This document shows, one piece after another, positions 52,218 to 61,019 of a stretch of 64,000 bases of DNA. A model generated the notes under the pieces. It searched no databases and was not told where the DNA came from. It saw nothing but the letters and a program-made list of their open reading frames with translations. Origin of the DNA: Bdellovibrionales bacterium (lineage in GTDB: Bacteria; Bdellovibrionota; Bdellovibrionia; Bdellovibrionales; UBA1609). A program made the position numbers and the translations under genes. The DNA is taken from positions 1-64,000 of the forward strand of contig JADJVA010000020.1 of assembly GCA_016716765.1 (NCBI GenBank). Reading direction: 5' to 3'. Position 1 is the first letter of the stretch. Each line of letters begins with the position of its first letter.

Positions 52218-52921
52218 TTCACTTCACTTGCTAAAAGAATCGCCTTTCTCATCATCTCGCTGAGTTTTCGCCTTTCTGACAAAGTTCCAATTCTGCTTTG
52301 ATTGAATTCCAGAAACAATCCCACCACGTTTGAATTCGCCTGGTATTGTTCGCTGAGATCATTGAGAAAGCAGTCAGTAAAACCCCTGTAAGGAAGATTA
52401 AAATGAATTTTCCAATCAGGTAACTGACGACGAAGATAAAATCTCAAAGATTCCGCGAGGAGTCGCTCCTTCTCCGAGGCATGATGAAACAAAAGGCCCA
52501 CATCGGTCGATCTTGTCTTTCCATTCAAGACAGGAACAAACGAATGAACCGCAAAGATACCAACTGGGCCACGACTCACCAAACGAGCCAAGTCTCGAAA
52601 GGCGTGCTCTCGATAGGGAATATAAAATTCCAAAAGGGCTCTCTGCTTCAATACCTCGGGCATTTTTTTCGACCAATGGGACCAAAGATTCTTTGAATGA
52701 ACTGATCTATTGAGATCCAGCAACAATCGTGAATGCAATCCACAATGCAGTGGTCCCTTCAAACCGCGAGAAAGAATCTTTGCAAGATGCGGCGCTCCTG
52801 CATCCCAGCCCTTGTGTGATTCCAGAATTTCATTTGCCGTTTTTGGGAAAAAGGGTCGAGCCCATCCTGGCAGCGAATGAGAGGCATGCTCGCATAGGAA
52901 CAGAAACTGTCTCTTAGGCAT
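52214..52921 (-). CDS. N-formylglutamate amidohydrolase family protein
   Basis: A 235-residue FGase-family zinc amidohydrolase-like protein. 'FLCEHASHSLPGWARPFF', 'ESHKGWDAGAPHLA', 'HSRLLLDLNRSVHS', 'GIFAVHSFVPVLNGK' and 'FNLPYRGFTDCFLND' are the family's blocks, and the metal-binding His/Glu are in the first two. Here it is the last gene of the amidoligase operon, where it is expected to hydrolyse an N-acyl or gamma-glutamyl amide and not histidine-pathway N-formylglutamate. It overlaps GCS2 by 8 bp. Confidence 0.87.
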   Translation of the reverse strand: MPKRQFLFLCEHASHSLPGWARPFFPKTANEILESHKGWDAGAPHLAKILSRGLKGPLHCGLHSRLLLDLNRSVHSKNLWSHWSKKMPEVLKQRALLEFYIPYREHAFRDLARLVSRGPVGIFAVHSFVPVLNGKTRSTDVGLLFHHASEKERLLAESLRFYLRRQLPDWKIHFNLPYRGFTDCFLNDLSEQYQANSNVVGLFLEFNQSRIGTLSERRKLSEMMRKAILLASEVN

Positions 52922-54146
52922 CAAATCGAGTTCCGTTTCGCAAACACTCGGCCAGCTTCTGATAGATCGGCCTCAAGGTCACTGGAGTTACAAGCGAACC
53001 AGTGACTCGAACCAAACGTTCAGCCAAAGTACCTGACTTCAAAATCTCTCCTACTCCCTTAGAAAAGACCGCTTCAGATTCCGAACCGCCAATCCTCCCC
53101 AACAATTCATGACCCAAGTCACGCGCACTCAAGATTTCGGCATCAATTCCAAACTGAGAAAGCCATTGATGGGATTTAAACACCGCTCTGCTCGCACTTG
53201 TCGCGGCAGTCTCCAAAAGATTCTTCAGCAAATAACTATCAATTGCAGCTTGTTCCTGTTCACTTGTCCATGTCTGAGAGAGCAATTGATTCACTAGGGT
53301 GCGAAAAAACCAAACGAGAGAAATGTCTTGTTCTGGACATTCTTGAATGTCCATCAGTCGCACTTCAAGGCAGCCATAATTAAACTTTGGGATAGCCGCT
53401 CGAGAATTGAGCCATTCATGCTGCAGAATCCCCTTTGGATCATAAGGAGAGATAGCCCGATACATCGGTTCAAGAACATGCTCCTTGTACTCATTGATAG
53501 AAGAAACATCGTCTGGAATCGCTGCCCCCATAATCTCCGGAATTCGGGTTTGATTATTCAGGTAAACATACAGTCGGGTGTCGAAATCAGGTCCCCGTCG
53601 TCCTTCCCAGAAGGGCGAACTCGCAGAAAAGGCCGGAATGAGAGGTAAAATCAATCGAACGGCCCGATGCAATCTTCTAAATTCATCGCTTGTGGCAAAG
53701 GAAAAGTTCATGTGCACACTTTGAAGATTTGTCCATCCATGCCCTGAACAACCAAAAACCTCATGAAATTTTTCGTAAATTTGACGATTTCCATGTGGCC
53801 AGAGACGACTCTCCTTTTCTGGAATCATCCAAGGATGCATGGCTGACGGAAGCAACTGACAGTTTAAGTGTTTCTGCAAATGCTGATTGATCTTTTCGAT
53901 TTCACTGTTAAAACCGGAGATGAGTCGCTCAAATGGAAAAGTGGGATCCAAATTCTTGAGCTCTAAAACATGCAATGCCAACTCATTTGACCAACCGATA
54001 TCACGGCCCTCAACCTCATTTACGATGGAGCCGACCTCCAATTCAATGAGCTGATCCACAACAGGCCGAATATCTAAGCTCTCGATATCGACAACCATGT
54101 ATTCGAGTTCCACCCCGAATCCCTGGCCCAAGCCCAGTTCACTCAT
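52914..54146 (-). CDS. GCS2-type carboxylate-amine ligase
   Basis: A 410-residue glutamate-cysteine-ligase-fold protein (GCS2/YbdK type). 'LGQGFGVELEYMVVDIESLD' at the N-terminus, 'NEVEGRDIGWSNELALHVLE' and 'GWTNLQSVHMNFSFATSDEF' carry the acidic and His metal-ATP residues, and 'YGCLEVRLMDIQECPEQDIS' closes the site. It would join glutamate (or another carboxylate) to an amine using ATP. It overlaps the upstream ATP-grasp gene by 4 bp. In a C39/ATP-grasp/GCS2/FGase operon it most probably makes one bond of a non-ribosomal peptide. Confidence 0.85.
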   Translation of the reverse strand: MSELGLGQGFGVELEYMVVDIESLDIRPVVDQLIELEVGSIVNEVEGRDIGWSNELALHVLELKNLDPTFPFERLISGFNSEIEKINQHLQKHLNCQLLPSAMHPWMIPEKESRLWPHGNRQIYEKFHEVFGCSGHGWTNLQSVHMNFSFATSDEFRRLHRAVRLILPLIPAFSASSPFWEGRRGPDFDTRLYVYLNNQTRIPEIMGAAIPDDVSSINEYKEHVLEPMYRAISPYDPKGILQHEWLNSRAAIPKFNYGCLEVRLMDIQECPEQDISLVWFFRTLVNQLLSQTWTSEQEQAAIDSYLLKNLLETAATSASRAVFKSHQWLSQFGIDAEILSARDLGHELLGRIGGSESEAVFSKGVGEILKSGTLAERLVRVTGSLVTPVTLRPIYQKLAECLRNGTRFDA

Positions 54147-55603
54147 CGAGCCCTCGCCTCAAGACGATCACGAAACACTGACATTATTTTTGAGTAAAGC
54201 TCACCCTTAAGAATTCTGTCTTCGTAGCCCTCATCTATACTCGGGTTATCGTTCACCTCAATCACATAATACTTACCATTAATTTCTTTGAGATCTACCC
54301 CGTATAGGCCATCTCCGATTAGTCTTGTCGCTCGAAGTGCTGTTTCAATGAGTCCGGATGGTGCCTTTTCAACTTCAAATGTTTCTGCCCCCCCTTCCTC
54401 AATACCTCTTTCCCCATTTGAATTGATGATCTGCCAGTGGCTTTGCGCCATAAAGTACTTGCAAACATAAATAGCCTGATGATTGATGACTCCCACTCTC
54501 CAGTCAAAATCTGTTGGCATAAATTCCTGACCTATGAGGAGGTCCGTATCCTTAAAAAACTCCTCTGCCTGAGCTATAAACTCTTCACTCGAATTGACTT
54601 TTTTTACTCCCATTGAAAATGAACTATCTGGATCTTTCAAGATCAACGGATATTTGAGACCTCTGATCTCCTCCATGTAACGATTTGAACTGAAAACCCG
54701 CGTTTGAGGAGCCGCAATGTTGTTGTGCTTTAAAATTTCGTGAAGAAACACTTTGTTGCAACAGCGCAAAATACTTTGTGGATCATCAATCACTACAAGT
54801 CCCTCGGCCTCGCCTCGACGAGCCATTCGATAAGTGTGATGATCCACTGAAGTCGTCTCCCGAATAAACAGTCCATCAAAAGTCATCAGTCGCGCCGCCT
54901 CGTTTGGTTCGATGACCTCAGCCCAAATCTGGTACCGATCCGCAGCCTTGATGAACTTTTTGATGGCCTCCTCGTCAGAAGGGGGTAGCTTTTCCTTCGG
55001 ATTAACCAATATCGCCAAATCATACTTATGGGATTTTGCCTTGAGAGTCTGATCTTTTCTACGATTCAAAAACTCCTGCATGACTTGAATCACAAACTCA
55101 TGATGACTTTCAGGAATTTCACTGAACGGAATGGGTCTGACTGTCTTTAGTCTCCAGAGGTCTCCCTTTACCTTCTCGAAGTAAACTCGAATAAAGGGAG
55201 CACGGAACAAAGCATAGATGCTTCGCGATAGTCTCTCGTACCTGGACGAAAGATTTTTTCCAAAATAGATACTCAATTCAAACTCATCTGATTTGATCGC
55301 CTGAAGATTTTTTTGAATCAAATCTTCTAGCTCATCACTCCCATGACGAATCATACCGGCTTGCTTGAGATCCAATATCGTTGAAACACTTGGCAACGGA
55401 CGGTGGCCCCTGGCCTGAGCCAACAATGACACGTAGTATCCGAAGCTGCAATAACTGTAGCGTCGACAAAGATTATAGACACGAAAACGCTTGGTATCCT
55501 GATATTTCTGATCCGTCAGATAGTCCTTGGCGCTCACGAGGTCAAAGTCGGCCTTCCCTATTTTCCAGTCAGCCACATTGTTTACTACGACGAGATTCTT
55601 CAT
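54143..55603 (-). CDS. RLAN-domain RimK-like ATP-grasp ligase
   Basis: A 486-residue protein with an N-terminal RLAN-type domain (about 1-190, 'FRVYNLCRRYSYCSFGYYVS') and a RimK-like ATP-grasp domain ('FIRETTSVDHHTYRMARRGE', 'YPLILKDPDSSFSMGVKKV', 'DTDLLIGQEFMPTDFDWRVG', 'YYVIEVNDNPSIDEGYED'). Lys-P-D and the E-x-N metal site are intact. The enzyme would ligate an amino group to a carboxylate, as RimK adds glutamates. It follows the C39-like gene by 8 bp and overlaps GCS2 by 4 bp, so it is part of a four-gene unit. Confidence 0.88.
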   Translation of the reverse strand: MKNLVVVNNVADWKIGKADFDLVSAKDYLTDQKYQDTKRFRVYNLCRRYSYCSFGYYVSLLAQARGHRPLPSVSTILDLKQAGMIRHGSDELEDLIQKNLQAIKSDEFELSIYFGKNLSSRYERLSRSIYALFRAPFIRVYFEKVKGDLWRLKTVRPIPFSEIPESHHEFVIQVMQEFLNRRKDQTLKAKSHKYDLAILVNPKEKLPPSDEEAIKKFIKAADRYQIWAEVIEPNEAARLMTFDGLFIRETTSVDHHTYRMARRGEAEGLVVIDDPQSILRCCNKVFLHEILKHNNIAAPQTRVFSSNRYMEEIRGLKYPLILKDPDSSFSMGVKKVNSSEEFIAQAEEFFKDTDLLIGQEFMPTDFDWRVGVINHQAIYVCKYFMAQSHWQIINSNGERGIEEGGAETFEVEKAPSGLIETALRATRLIGDGLYGVDLKEINGKYYVIEVNDNPSIDEGYEDRILKGELYSKIMSVFRDRLEARAR

Positions 55604-55611
55604 ATAAAAAA

Positions 55612-56322
55612 TTATTTTTTACTAATTAGTATAAGATTAGCATCATATGTGATCACGCCGATCAAAATGGCGCTGATCAAATCAAGAGTATCCACGTCAT
55701 AGTGTTGACCTTCGGCAACAGGATTGTGTTCGTGAGGATCTGCAATGGAAACTCTGGACATGTCGCTGGCCATTCCAGAGATAATCACGAAGTGTCCTTG
55801 AGGGTCTCCCTTCACGTCATCATAGGCGCACTCAGCCCCAACCTCACGCGCAGATTTATAGAGATAGGTCGCACTCAACCCGGTCAGAATAGGCTGGCCT
55901 CGCACTAGAAATCGATGAAGAAAGGAAGGAGACAAGGGCTCAAACTGAATTTTCCCGCCTTTGCGCAAAAAATCTTGAAAATGGCGGGAAACTTGAACGA
56001 TCTTTCGATTGCTTTTCTTTGCGAGGATTTGAGCCTCTAGTTTGGCTATTTGATCGACATTATTCAAGCCAAACCATGTTGGGTCAAAGACGCGCAAATT
56101 ATGAGAATAGATCGTCACCTCATAACCCTTGGCTAAGGCATGGGAGCCCAACTGAACTCCAAGGGTTCCCCCTCCCTCCAACTCAGGGATCTCGCTGACC
56201 ACCTGGTTAAGGCTTACGCGATCTTTATAGTATGCATATATAGATTGAAGGCAGGTGGGGCCACAGGTAGAAATGGTCGGTTGTGACTTAATGCGAATAT
56301 CTAAATGATGGATTCCAGGCAA
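55612..56322 (-). CDS. C39-like papain-fold peptidase of the amidoligase operon
   Basis: A 236-residue protein with a papain-fold C39-like core: oxyanion Gln14 and nucleophile Cys20 in 'SQPTISTCGPTCLQSIYAYY', catalytic His177 in 'PQGHFVIISGM' and Asp195 in 'IADPHEHN'. TTG 56322 with GGGAGG upstream is the start. No transmembrane domain or ATP-binding cassette is fused, unlike bacteriocin C39 exporters. It heads the operon with ATP-grasp, GCS2 and FGase genes and probably trims or transfers the peptide product. Confidence 0.82.
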   Translation of the reverse strand: MPGIHHLDIRIKSQPTISTCGPTCLQSIYAYYKDRVSLNQVVSEIPELEGGGTLGVQLGSHALAKGYEVTIYSHNLRVFDPTWFGLNNVDQIAKLEAQILAKKSNRKIVQVSRHFQDFLRKGGKIQFEPLSPSFLHRFLVRGQPILTGLSATYLYKSAREVGAECAYDDVKGDPQGHFVIISGMASDMSRVSIADPHEHNPVAEGQHYDVDTLDLISAILIGVITYDANLILISKK

Positions 56323-56804
56323 CCTAATAGCCTCCCTAAAACCTCAGTCTAAATCCCACAGACAATAATGACAATGAACATTCCCAACACCCACTGTCCA
56401 GTCATCAGTCATTTTTCTTGAAATTTATATTGTGCGCAGGGGGGTGACACAAGCCAACCCAATCAATTCTAACACCGCGTTAAATACGATTCTTTAAATT
56501 TGCCTAAGATATCAGCAGAAGCTGAGGATATTCTCGGTCGGGGCCAGCCTGTTGGAATTCCGGCCTGCCCGGCCCCTGGACTTTGGGCCAACCGATGAGA
56601 AGAACAATTGTTCGAATTTTGTGAGAACTCTCGACACTGGAATTTGGTCGACATATCAGACCAACTTGAGATGTTCGGTTCAAAAATAATAAACCCTATT
56701 TTTAAATAGTTAGACCAAGGTATTGCTCGCAGATCCGCATAAATACTCAGGCACCGGTTTTGCTGAGTACACGGTAGGAAGTCTTACAGTGAGGGAGTTC
56801 ATTT
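56323..56804. other. 482-bp intergenic region
   Basis: It holds the amidoligase-operon promoter (minus strand) and the VWA gene promoter (plus strand). A GC-rich hairpin pairs 56540-56545 with 56571-56576, with a GGAATTCC palindrome at 56554-56561 in its loop, and may separate them. The best ribosome binding site, GAGGGAG, lies at 56790-56796. No coding frame with support was seen. Confidence 0.55.
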
Positions 56805-57857
56805 ATGAACAAGCGATGGGTCTATATATTATCGGTACTCGCCTTATGCCAATTGATCATGGCCTGTTCCGAGGTGAATTTTACTCCCGAAACAGCGGGC
56901 GGCGCTCAGTCCTTGTCTCCCGATAGTCCAAGTATTGTAGATAATCCCACGCCACCACCCATAGACAACCCCCGCGTGAAAGATGTCTTCTTTCAAAACG
57001 CCAGTGATAACCAAGTAGACATTCTAGTTCTCATTGATAATTCTCCCTCTATGTTTGAGGAGCAGCAAAAAATTGGAGAAACGATATCTTCCTTTTTTAA
57101 CCAACTTGGAGATGTTGACTGGCAAGTAGGAATAACCACCACTGATATCAGTGGTGGAACCTTTTCAACCAATGGAGATCTCTTGAAGTTTGACAGCACG
57201 AGCTCCTACGTTCTAACAAAAGCTGTACCTGATTACAAACGAGCCTTTTTAAAGACAATCACCAGAAAAGAGTCCGATTGCTATTCCAATTGTGCCTCCA
57301 GCAATGAGCAACCCCTGCGTGCCTCTATGATGGCAATGGACAAACGCGACACACAAAATCAAGGGTTTTTTCGTCCAGGTGCGGATTTGGCTCTTGTTAT
57401 TATATCTGACGAAGACGAGATGAGCACAGGTCCCGCGGGAGCTACAACTCCTAATGATCTCATATCTCATTTTGGCAGCATTTGGGGCAGTTCCAAAAAT
57501 TTTGCAGCCTTTGGTATCGTGATTGTTCCGGGTGACACAAATTGCTTTTCAAAAAATACCGCGGGCGGTGGAAATTACGGCGATTTCGTGTCCGAACTTA
57601 CGGGAAAAACTGGTGGGTTAATCGGAAGCATTTGCGACTCTGATTTCGGCCCCACCCTTTCGAAAATTGGCAAAAAGGTGTCAAACCTTCTGACGTCTTT
57701 CGAATTGAGTGAAGAACCACTGGAAAGCAGTATTCAACTCACATCTCTGCCACAACAGAGTTTAGAATGGCATCTTGAATCGAAGAGAATCATTTTTAAA
57801 ACTGCACCTAGCCAAGGCACTAAGATTGAAGTGAGCTACTTGAAAAAGAATAAATAA
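56805..57857 (+). CDS. VWA-domain lipoprotein
   Basis: A 350-residue lipoprotein ('QLIMACSEVNF', Cys21) with a Pro-rich linker and a VWA domain whose MIDAS is 'DILVLIDNSPSMFEEQQKIG' (D78, S80, S82), followed by 'GADLALVIISDEDEMSTGPA', the second metal strand. Cys pairs at about 159-163 and near 260 suggest disulfides. The C-terminal 60 residues form a beta-rich segment. GAGGGAG precedes ATG 56805. It shares the MIDAS fold with the VWA protein at 6468-7889, but not its FN3 domain. Confidence 0.85.
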   Translation: MNKRWVYILSVLALCQLIMACSEVNFTPETAGGAQSLSPDSPSIVDNPTPPPIDNPRVKDVFFQNASDNQVDILVLIDNSPSMFEEQQKIGETISSFFNQLGDVDWQVGITTTDISGGTFSTNGDLLKFDSTSSYVLTKAVPDYKRAFLKTITRKESDCYSNCASSNEQPLRASMMAMDKRDTQNQGFFRPGADLALVIISDEDEMSTGPAGATTPNDLISHFGSIWGSSKNFAAFGIVIVPGDTNCFSKNTAGGGNYGDFVSELTGKTGGLIGSICDSDFGPTLSKIGKKVSNLLTSFELSEEPLESSIQLTSLPQQSLEWHLESKRIIFKTAPSQGTKIEVSYLKKNK

Positions 57858-57877
57858 AGGGCGGTCCACAAAAACCA

Positions 57878-59083
57878 TTAATCAAATTCCCACCCGAGGC
57901 GAGCTTCTAGGTTCGAGAATAAAAAGGATTGAGTACCATCAACAGAGGAGCTACGGTTCCCGGTGGATTGGAAATACCTGTCGGTGAATCCCGTAAAATC
58001 ATACTTTTGATATTGACCGTACCAGAACATTCCGAACCTCCAATTTTCCATCCAATGATAGACGAGGCCAAGAGAACCATCGAAAGCAAGATCAGGTCGC
58101 ACCTTGAGTTCATTGCGAAAGGAAAAAGGATGCTGATATCGTAGAAAGGTTTCAATCGTCCACTCCCGATTGAAATGAAGCCGCCATATTCCGCCGATGG
58201 CACCCATAAAAAAGGCATTTGATTCGATGGAAGCAATATCTGGTTCGGTCGTACTGGAACGAGATAAAAACGGAGCCTGGTGGTATTGAAGACCCATTTG
58301 CAGGCCCAATTCAGAAGCAAATTTCTTATATGTCCTGCGCCACTGAGGATCAACGTAGGTAAAATCTCCGGATAAGCAAGTCCAGGCGTAGGACCCCTCA
58401 GATATTTGGACGGCTGCTGAAGAATTGGTTTCTCCTGGCCATCGGTTGAAAGTTGTTTGAAAAGCCCACTCACTATTGAGGCTTCGAACGAATTTGGCAT
58501 AAATCGTCGGACCATCAATGCTTTCAAGTGTTAAGTTTGAAGGAATATCCTTACTTTCTTGATTGTATCTGAGAAAATTCATTCCAATTCCACCCCAAAC
58601 TTCCCTTTTACTCAAAAAGTGGGGTAAGTCTTGATGAGTTGCCAAACTGCCTGGGCTCAAAGAGTCACTTCCCGCAGCATTTGGTGGCGGAGCGATGTTA
58701 ATTTGATAGAGCTTGCTCTCGGCAACTGAAAACTTCACTTCAATCGGAAGCTGCACAATACCAAGGGGCATTTCCAGATTCAGAAAAAAGTTTCCATTTT
58801 TGTCTGCATTCACCGATTTCTCAGACATGATCTCATTCGCGCCAATCACTTCAATGTTTTCTGCGTCTGTTAAAATCGAAATTTCATCCGATGCGATCTC
58901 TATTTGTGTACCCGGACTGGTCTTTCCAGAAAGAACGGCTCGAAACCGATGAGGTTTCCTCGAGGACTCAATTTTGGGCTTGTACCAACGAATATAGGAT
59001 TGTGAGATGTTCTGAGCTTCACTCAAAGAGCCAAGGAAAAAACAAAAAAATACAATAATGATGACGAACTGTCGCGACATCAT
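57878..59083 (-). CDS. outer-membrane beta-barrel protein (module B)
   Basis: A 401-residue paralogue of the barrel at 28172-29575. It has a signal peptide (about 1-23, 'FLGSLSEAQN'), a beta-rich N-terminal domain ('RFRAVLSGKTSPGTQIEIAS') and a barrel part with 'GGIGMNFLRYNQESKDIPSN', 'VQISEGSYAWTCLSGDFTYV' and 'WRFGMFWYGQYQKYDFTGFT', ending '-LGWEFD'. It lacks the long Ser/Thr/Pro linker of its paralogue. ATG 59083 overlaps the stop of the phosphatase gene (ATGA), so the two are coupled. Confidence 0.75.
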   Translation of the reverse strand: MMSRQFVIIIVFFCFFLGSLSEAQNISQSYIRWYKPKIESSRKPHRFRAVLSGKTSPGTQIEIASDEISILTDAENIEVIGANEIMSEKSVNADKNGNFFLNLEMPLGIVQLPIEVKFSVAESKLYQINIAPPPNAAGSDSLSPGSLATHQDLPHFLSKREVWGGIGMNFLRYNQESKDIPSNLTLESIDGPTIYAKFVRSLNSEWAFQTTFNRWPGETNSSAAVQISEGSYAWTCLSGDFTYVDPQWRRTYKKFASELGLQMGLQYHQAPFLSRSSTTEPDIASIESNAFFMGAIGGIWRLHFNREWTIETFLRYQHPFSFRNELKVRPDLAFDGSLGLVYHWMENWRFGMFWYGQYQKYDFTGFTDRYFQSTGNRSSSVDGTQSFLFSNLEARLGWEFD

Positions 59084-60918
59084 GAAACTTTAGACCTCGA
59101 TACGATAAAGTACGTGATATCATCAGTTAGGACGGAATCCCCCCTAAAGCTCTTCAATTCACTTTCAATATGCCCTACTGTCTCCATCAAACTCATCTTC
59201 TTATTGCTGCAGTCAACAAGACATTTGATAAACGGGCGTTCTCCCCATTTCTTTCCAGTCTTGTTGGTGAGTTCGGTCACACCGTCAGTGAATAATACAA
59301 TTCGATCGTCAACTTCCAGCACAATCTCGGCGGTTTCATAACGACCATCCCGACTTTGTCCCAATCGAGGTCCATTGACGTGGTTGAGACTCCTGATATC
59401 GTTCTTGGTCAATCCCTCCTTGTTCGGCAAGAGAAAAGGCGGGTCGTGACTGGCTCGAGAATATGTTAATAGCCCCGTTTGATGATCATAAATGCCAAGA
59501 AAGAACGTCATCATCACAAGACCATTTGCCGTATCGTAAATGGCTTGATTAAAGAGAGACATCATTTCTCCGAGAGAAATATCTGGAAATCTTTCAATGA
59601 CGCTCGCAGCACTTCTTGCAGCTGAAGTAATGAGTGCAGCGGCAACCCCATGACCAGTGGCATCGCCAATGCAAATCAAAGTCCGATGACCCATACGAGT
59701 GTAATACCACCAATCGCCAGAGCATTCATTGGCTGGCTTGTAAAAGCCTCTTATTTCAAGACCGCGTTCAACCAAGTGATCTTTTGGAAACAGCGTGGCT
59801 TGTACAATCTGGGCCGTTTTTAGTTCCCCCTCCATTCTCACCTTCTCTGCCGTCTCTATCATCAGTCTCTCAATTTCCTTAGCCATACTGTTAAAACCAA
59901 CAGACAGAGCTCCTACTTCGTCATTTCCCACAATGTCCACAGATACTGCAAAGTTCCCATTTCCGATTTCGTGTGTGGCACTTAATAATCTTTTCAGCGA
60001 AGAAGTGAGGGACAAGCTAGCAAGTACGCTGAGACAGACCGTCACACAGAACAGAAATGCCAAAAATATGACTGACTTTAACATGATCGCCTTTACCGAA
60101 TCGAGTGCGGCAGATTCACTTACTATCGATACAACGACGAGATGACCCAGGCCCACACTTGCCATCGATACCAAGAGTTTTTCTCCCTTGGAGGTCTGAT
60201 GCCGAAAAACCCCTTCAGGCGATTTCATCTTTTTGAGGACCGCTTGAATTGATTCGAGAATCTCATCTGAACTCGAATTGTAGGTTTTGACGGACGGAGA
60301 CATGACCAACGAACCCGTCTGAGACACCAAATAGGTATCCTGCATCTGGGCTGATTCGAAGAACCCTAGAAAATGACTGAAGTTCAGCGATGAAATCACT
60401 GCCAAGGACTCCTCGTCTTTCCCAAAGCGAAGTCCTAGAAGCCATTTTGATTTACCGGGCATTTGGTAAACCGCAATCTCATTTTCAAAAACTGAGGAGC
60501 TGAGGATCTTGCTCACCTCCTTGATTTTCTCAAATTCATCAATTTCAACAGAATTCTTTTTTAGAAAGGATTCTATTAGGAATTGATCCCCACTTGCCTT
60601 TCGAGAAAGAACCAGAATGGCTTCGAATTGATTTTCCTTTTGGTAATTTGATTCAGAAAGTCGATTGAAGCCATTTTTATGAAGATCAAATCCATCCATC
60701 AAGAATTTTACTCTATCGGAGAGGTAATTCACCTCTGCTCTGATTTGTAAGGCGGCTGACCTTGAGTAAGCTAAACTTGAGTCCAGGACGTAGGCTATCT
60801 TGTCTCGCTCAAATTCCCTCAGAACTGTGAGTCCATAAGCGACGAGCATTGTGCCCGTGAGAACAACCAAAAGTAAGGTGAGCTTATACTTAAGCGACAG
60901 ATCTCTCAGCCATTTCAT
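59080..60918 (-). CDS. HAMP-SpoIIE (PP2C-type) serine phosphatase, membrane sensor (module B)
   Basis: A 612-residue paralogue of the phosphatase at 26259-28130, with the same order: transmembrane segment ('LTLLLVVLTGTMLVAYGLTV'), periplasmic region, second segment ('VIFLAFLFCVTVCLSVLASL'), HAMP ('HEIGNGNFAVSVDIVGNDEV') and SpoIIE phosphatase ('CSGDWWYYTRMGHRTLICIG', 'DATGHGVAAALITSAARSAA', 'VLFTDGVTELTN', 'LTDDITYF'). In the first motif G-D replaces GGD with S-G-D, still keeping Asp. I take ATG 60918; TTG 60921 is one codon longer. It is coupled to the barrel gene by ATGA overlap and divergent from the FecR-like gene. Confidence 0.92.
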   Translation of the reverse strand: MKWLRDLSLKYKLTLLLVVLTGTMLVAYGLTVLREFERDKIAYVLDSSLAYSRSAALQIRAEVNYLSDRVKFLMDGFDLHKNGFNRLSESNYQKENQFEAILVLSRKASGDQFLIESFLKKNSVEIDEFEKIKEVSKILSSSVFENEIAVYQMPGKSKWLLGLRFGKDEESLAVISSLNFSHFLGFFESAQMQDTYLVSQTGSLVMSPSVKTYNSSSDEILESIQAVLKKMKSPEGVFRHQTSKGEKLLVSMASVGLGHLVVVSIVSESAALDSVKAIMLKSVIFLAFLFCVTVCLSVLASLSLTSSLKRLLSATHEIGNGNFAVSVDIVGNDEVGALSVGFNSMAKEIERLMIETAEKVRMEGELKTAQIVQATLFPKDHLVERGLEIRGFYKPANECSGDWWYYTRMGHRTLICIGDATGHGVAAALITSAARSAASVIERFPDISLGEMMSLFNQAIYDTANGLVMMTFFLGIYDHQTGLLTYSRASHDPPFLLPNKEGLTKNDIRSLNHVNGPRLGQSRDGRYETAEIVLEVDDRIVLFTDGVTELTNKTGKKWGERPFIKCLVDCSNKKMSLMETVGHIESELKSFRGDSVLTDDITYFIVSRSKVS

Positions 60919-61019
60919 CAAAATATGTATCGGTGAATTGGAGCGTTTTGCTGTGGTCCAGATCTGACTAATTGATTAAAAAGAAAGCGGAAAAACGACG
61001 AACTATGAGAACGCCTTAA

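Noticed and set aside
6468..57857. The two VWA lipoproteins as a recent duplication
   Set aside because: They share only the MIDAS region and lipoprotein form; length, linkers and C-terminal domains differ.
57907..58527. 206-codon minus-strand frame within the module B barrel gene
   Set aside because: It overlaps the barrel gene in another frame; the barrel frame has paralogue support, this one has none.
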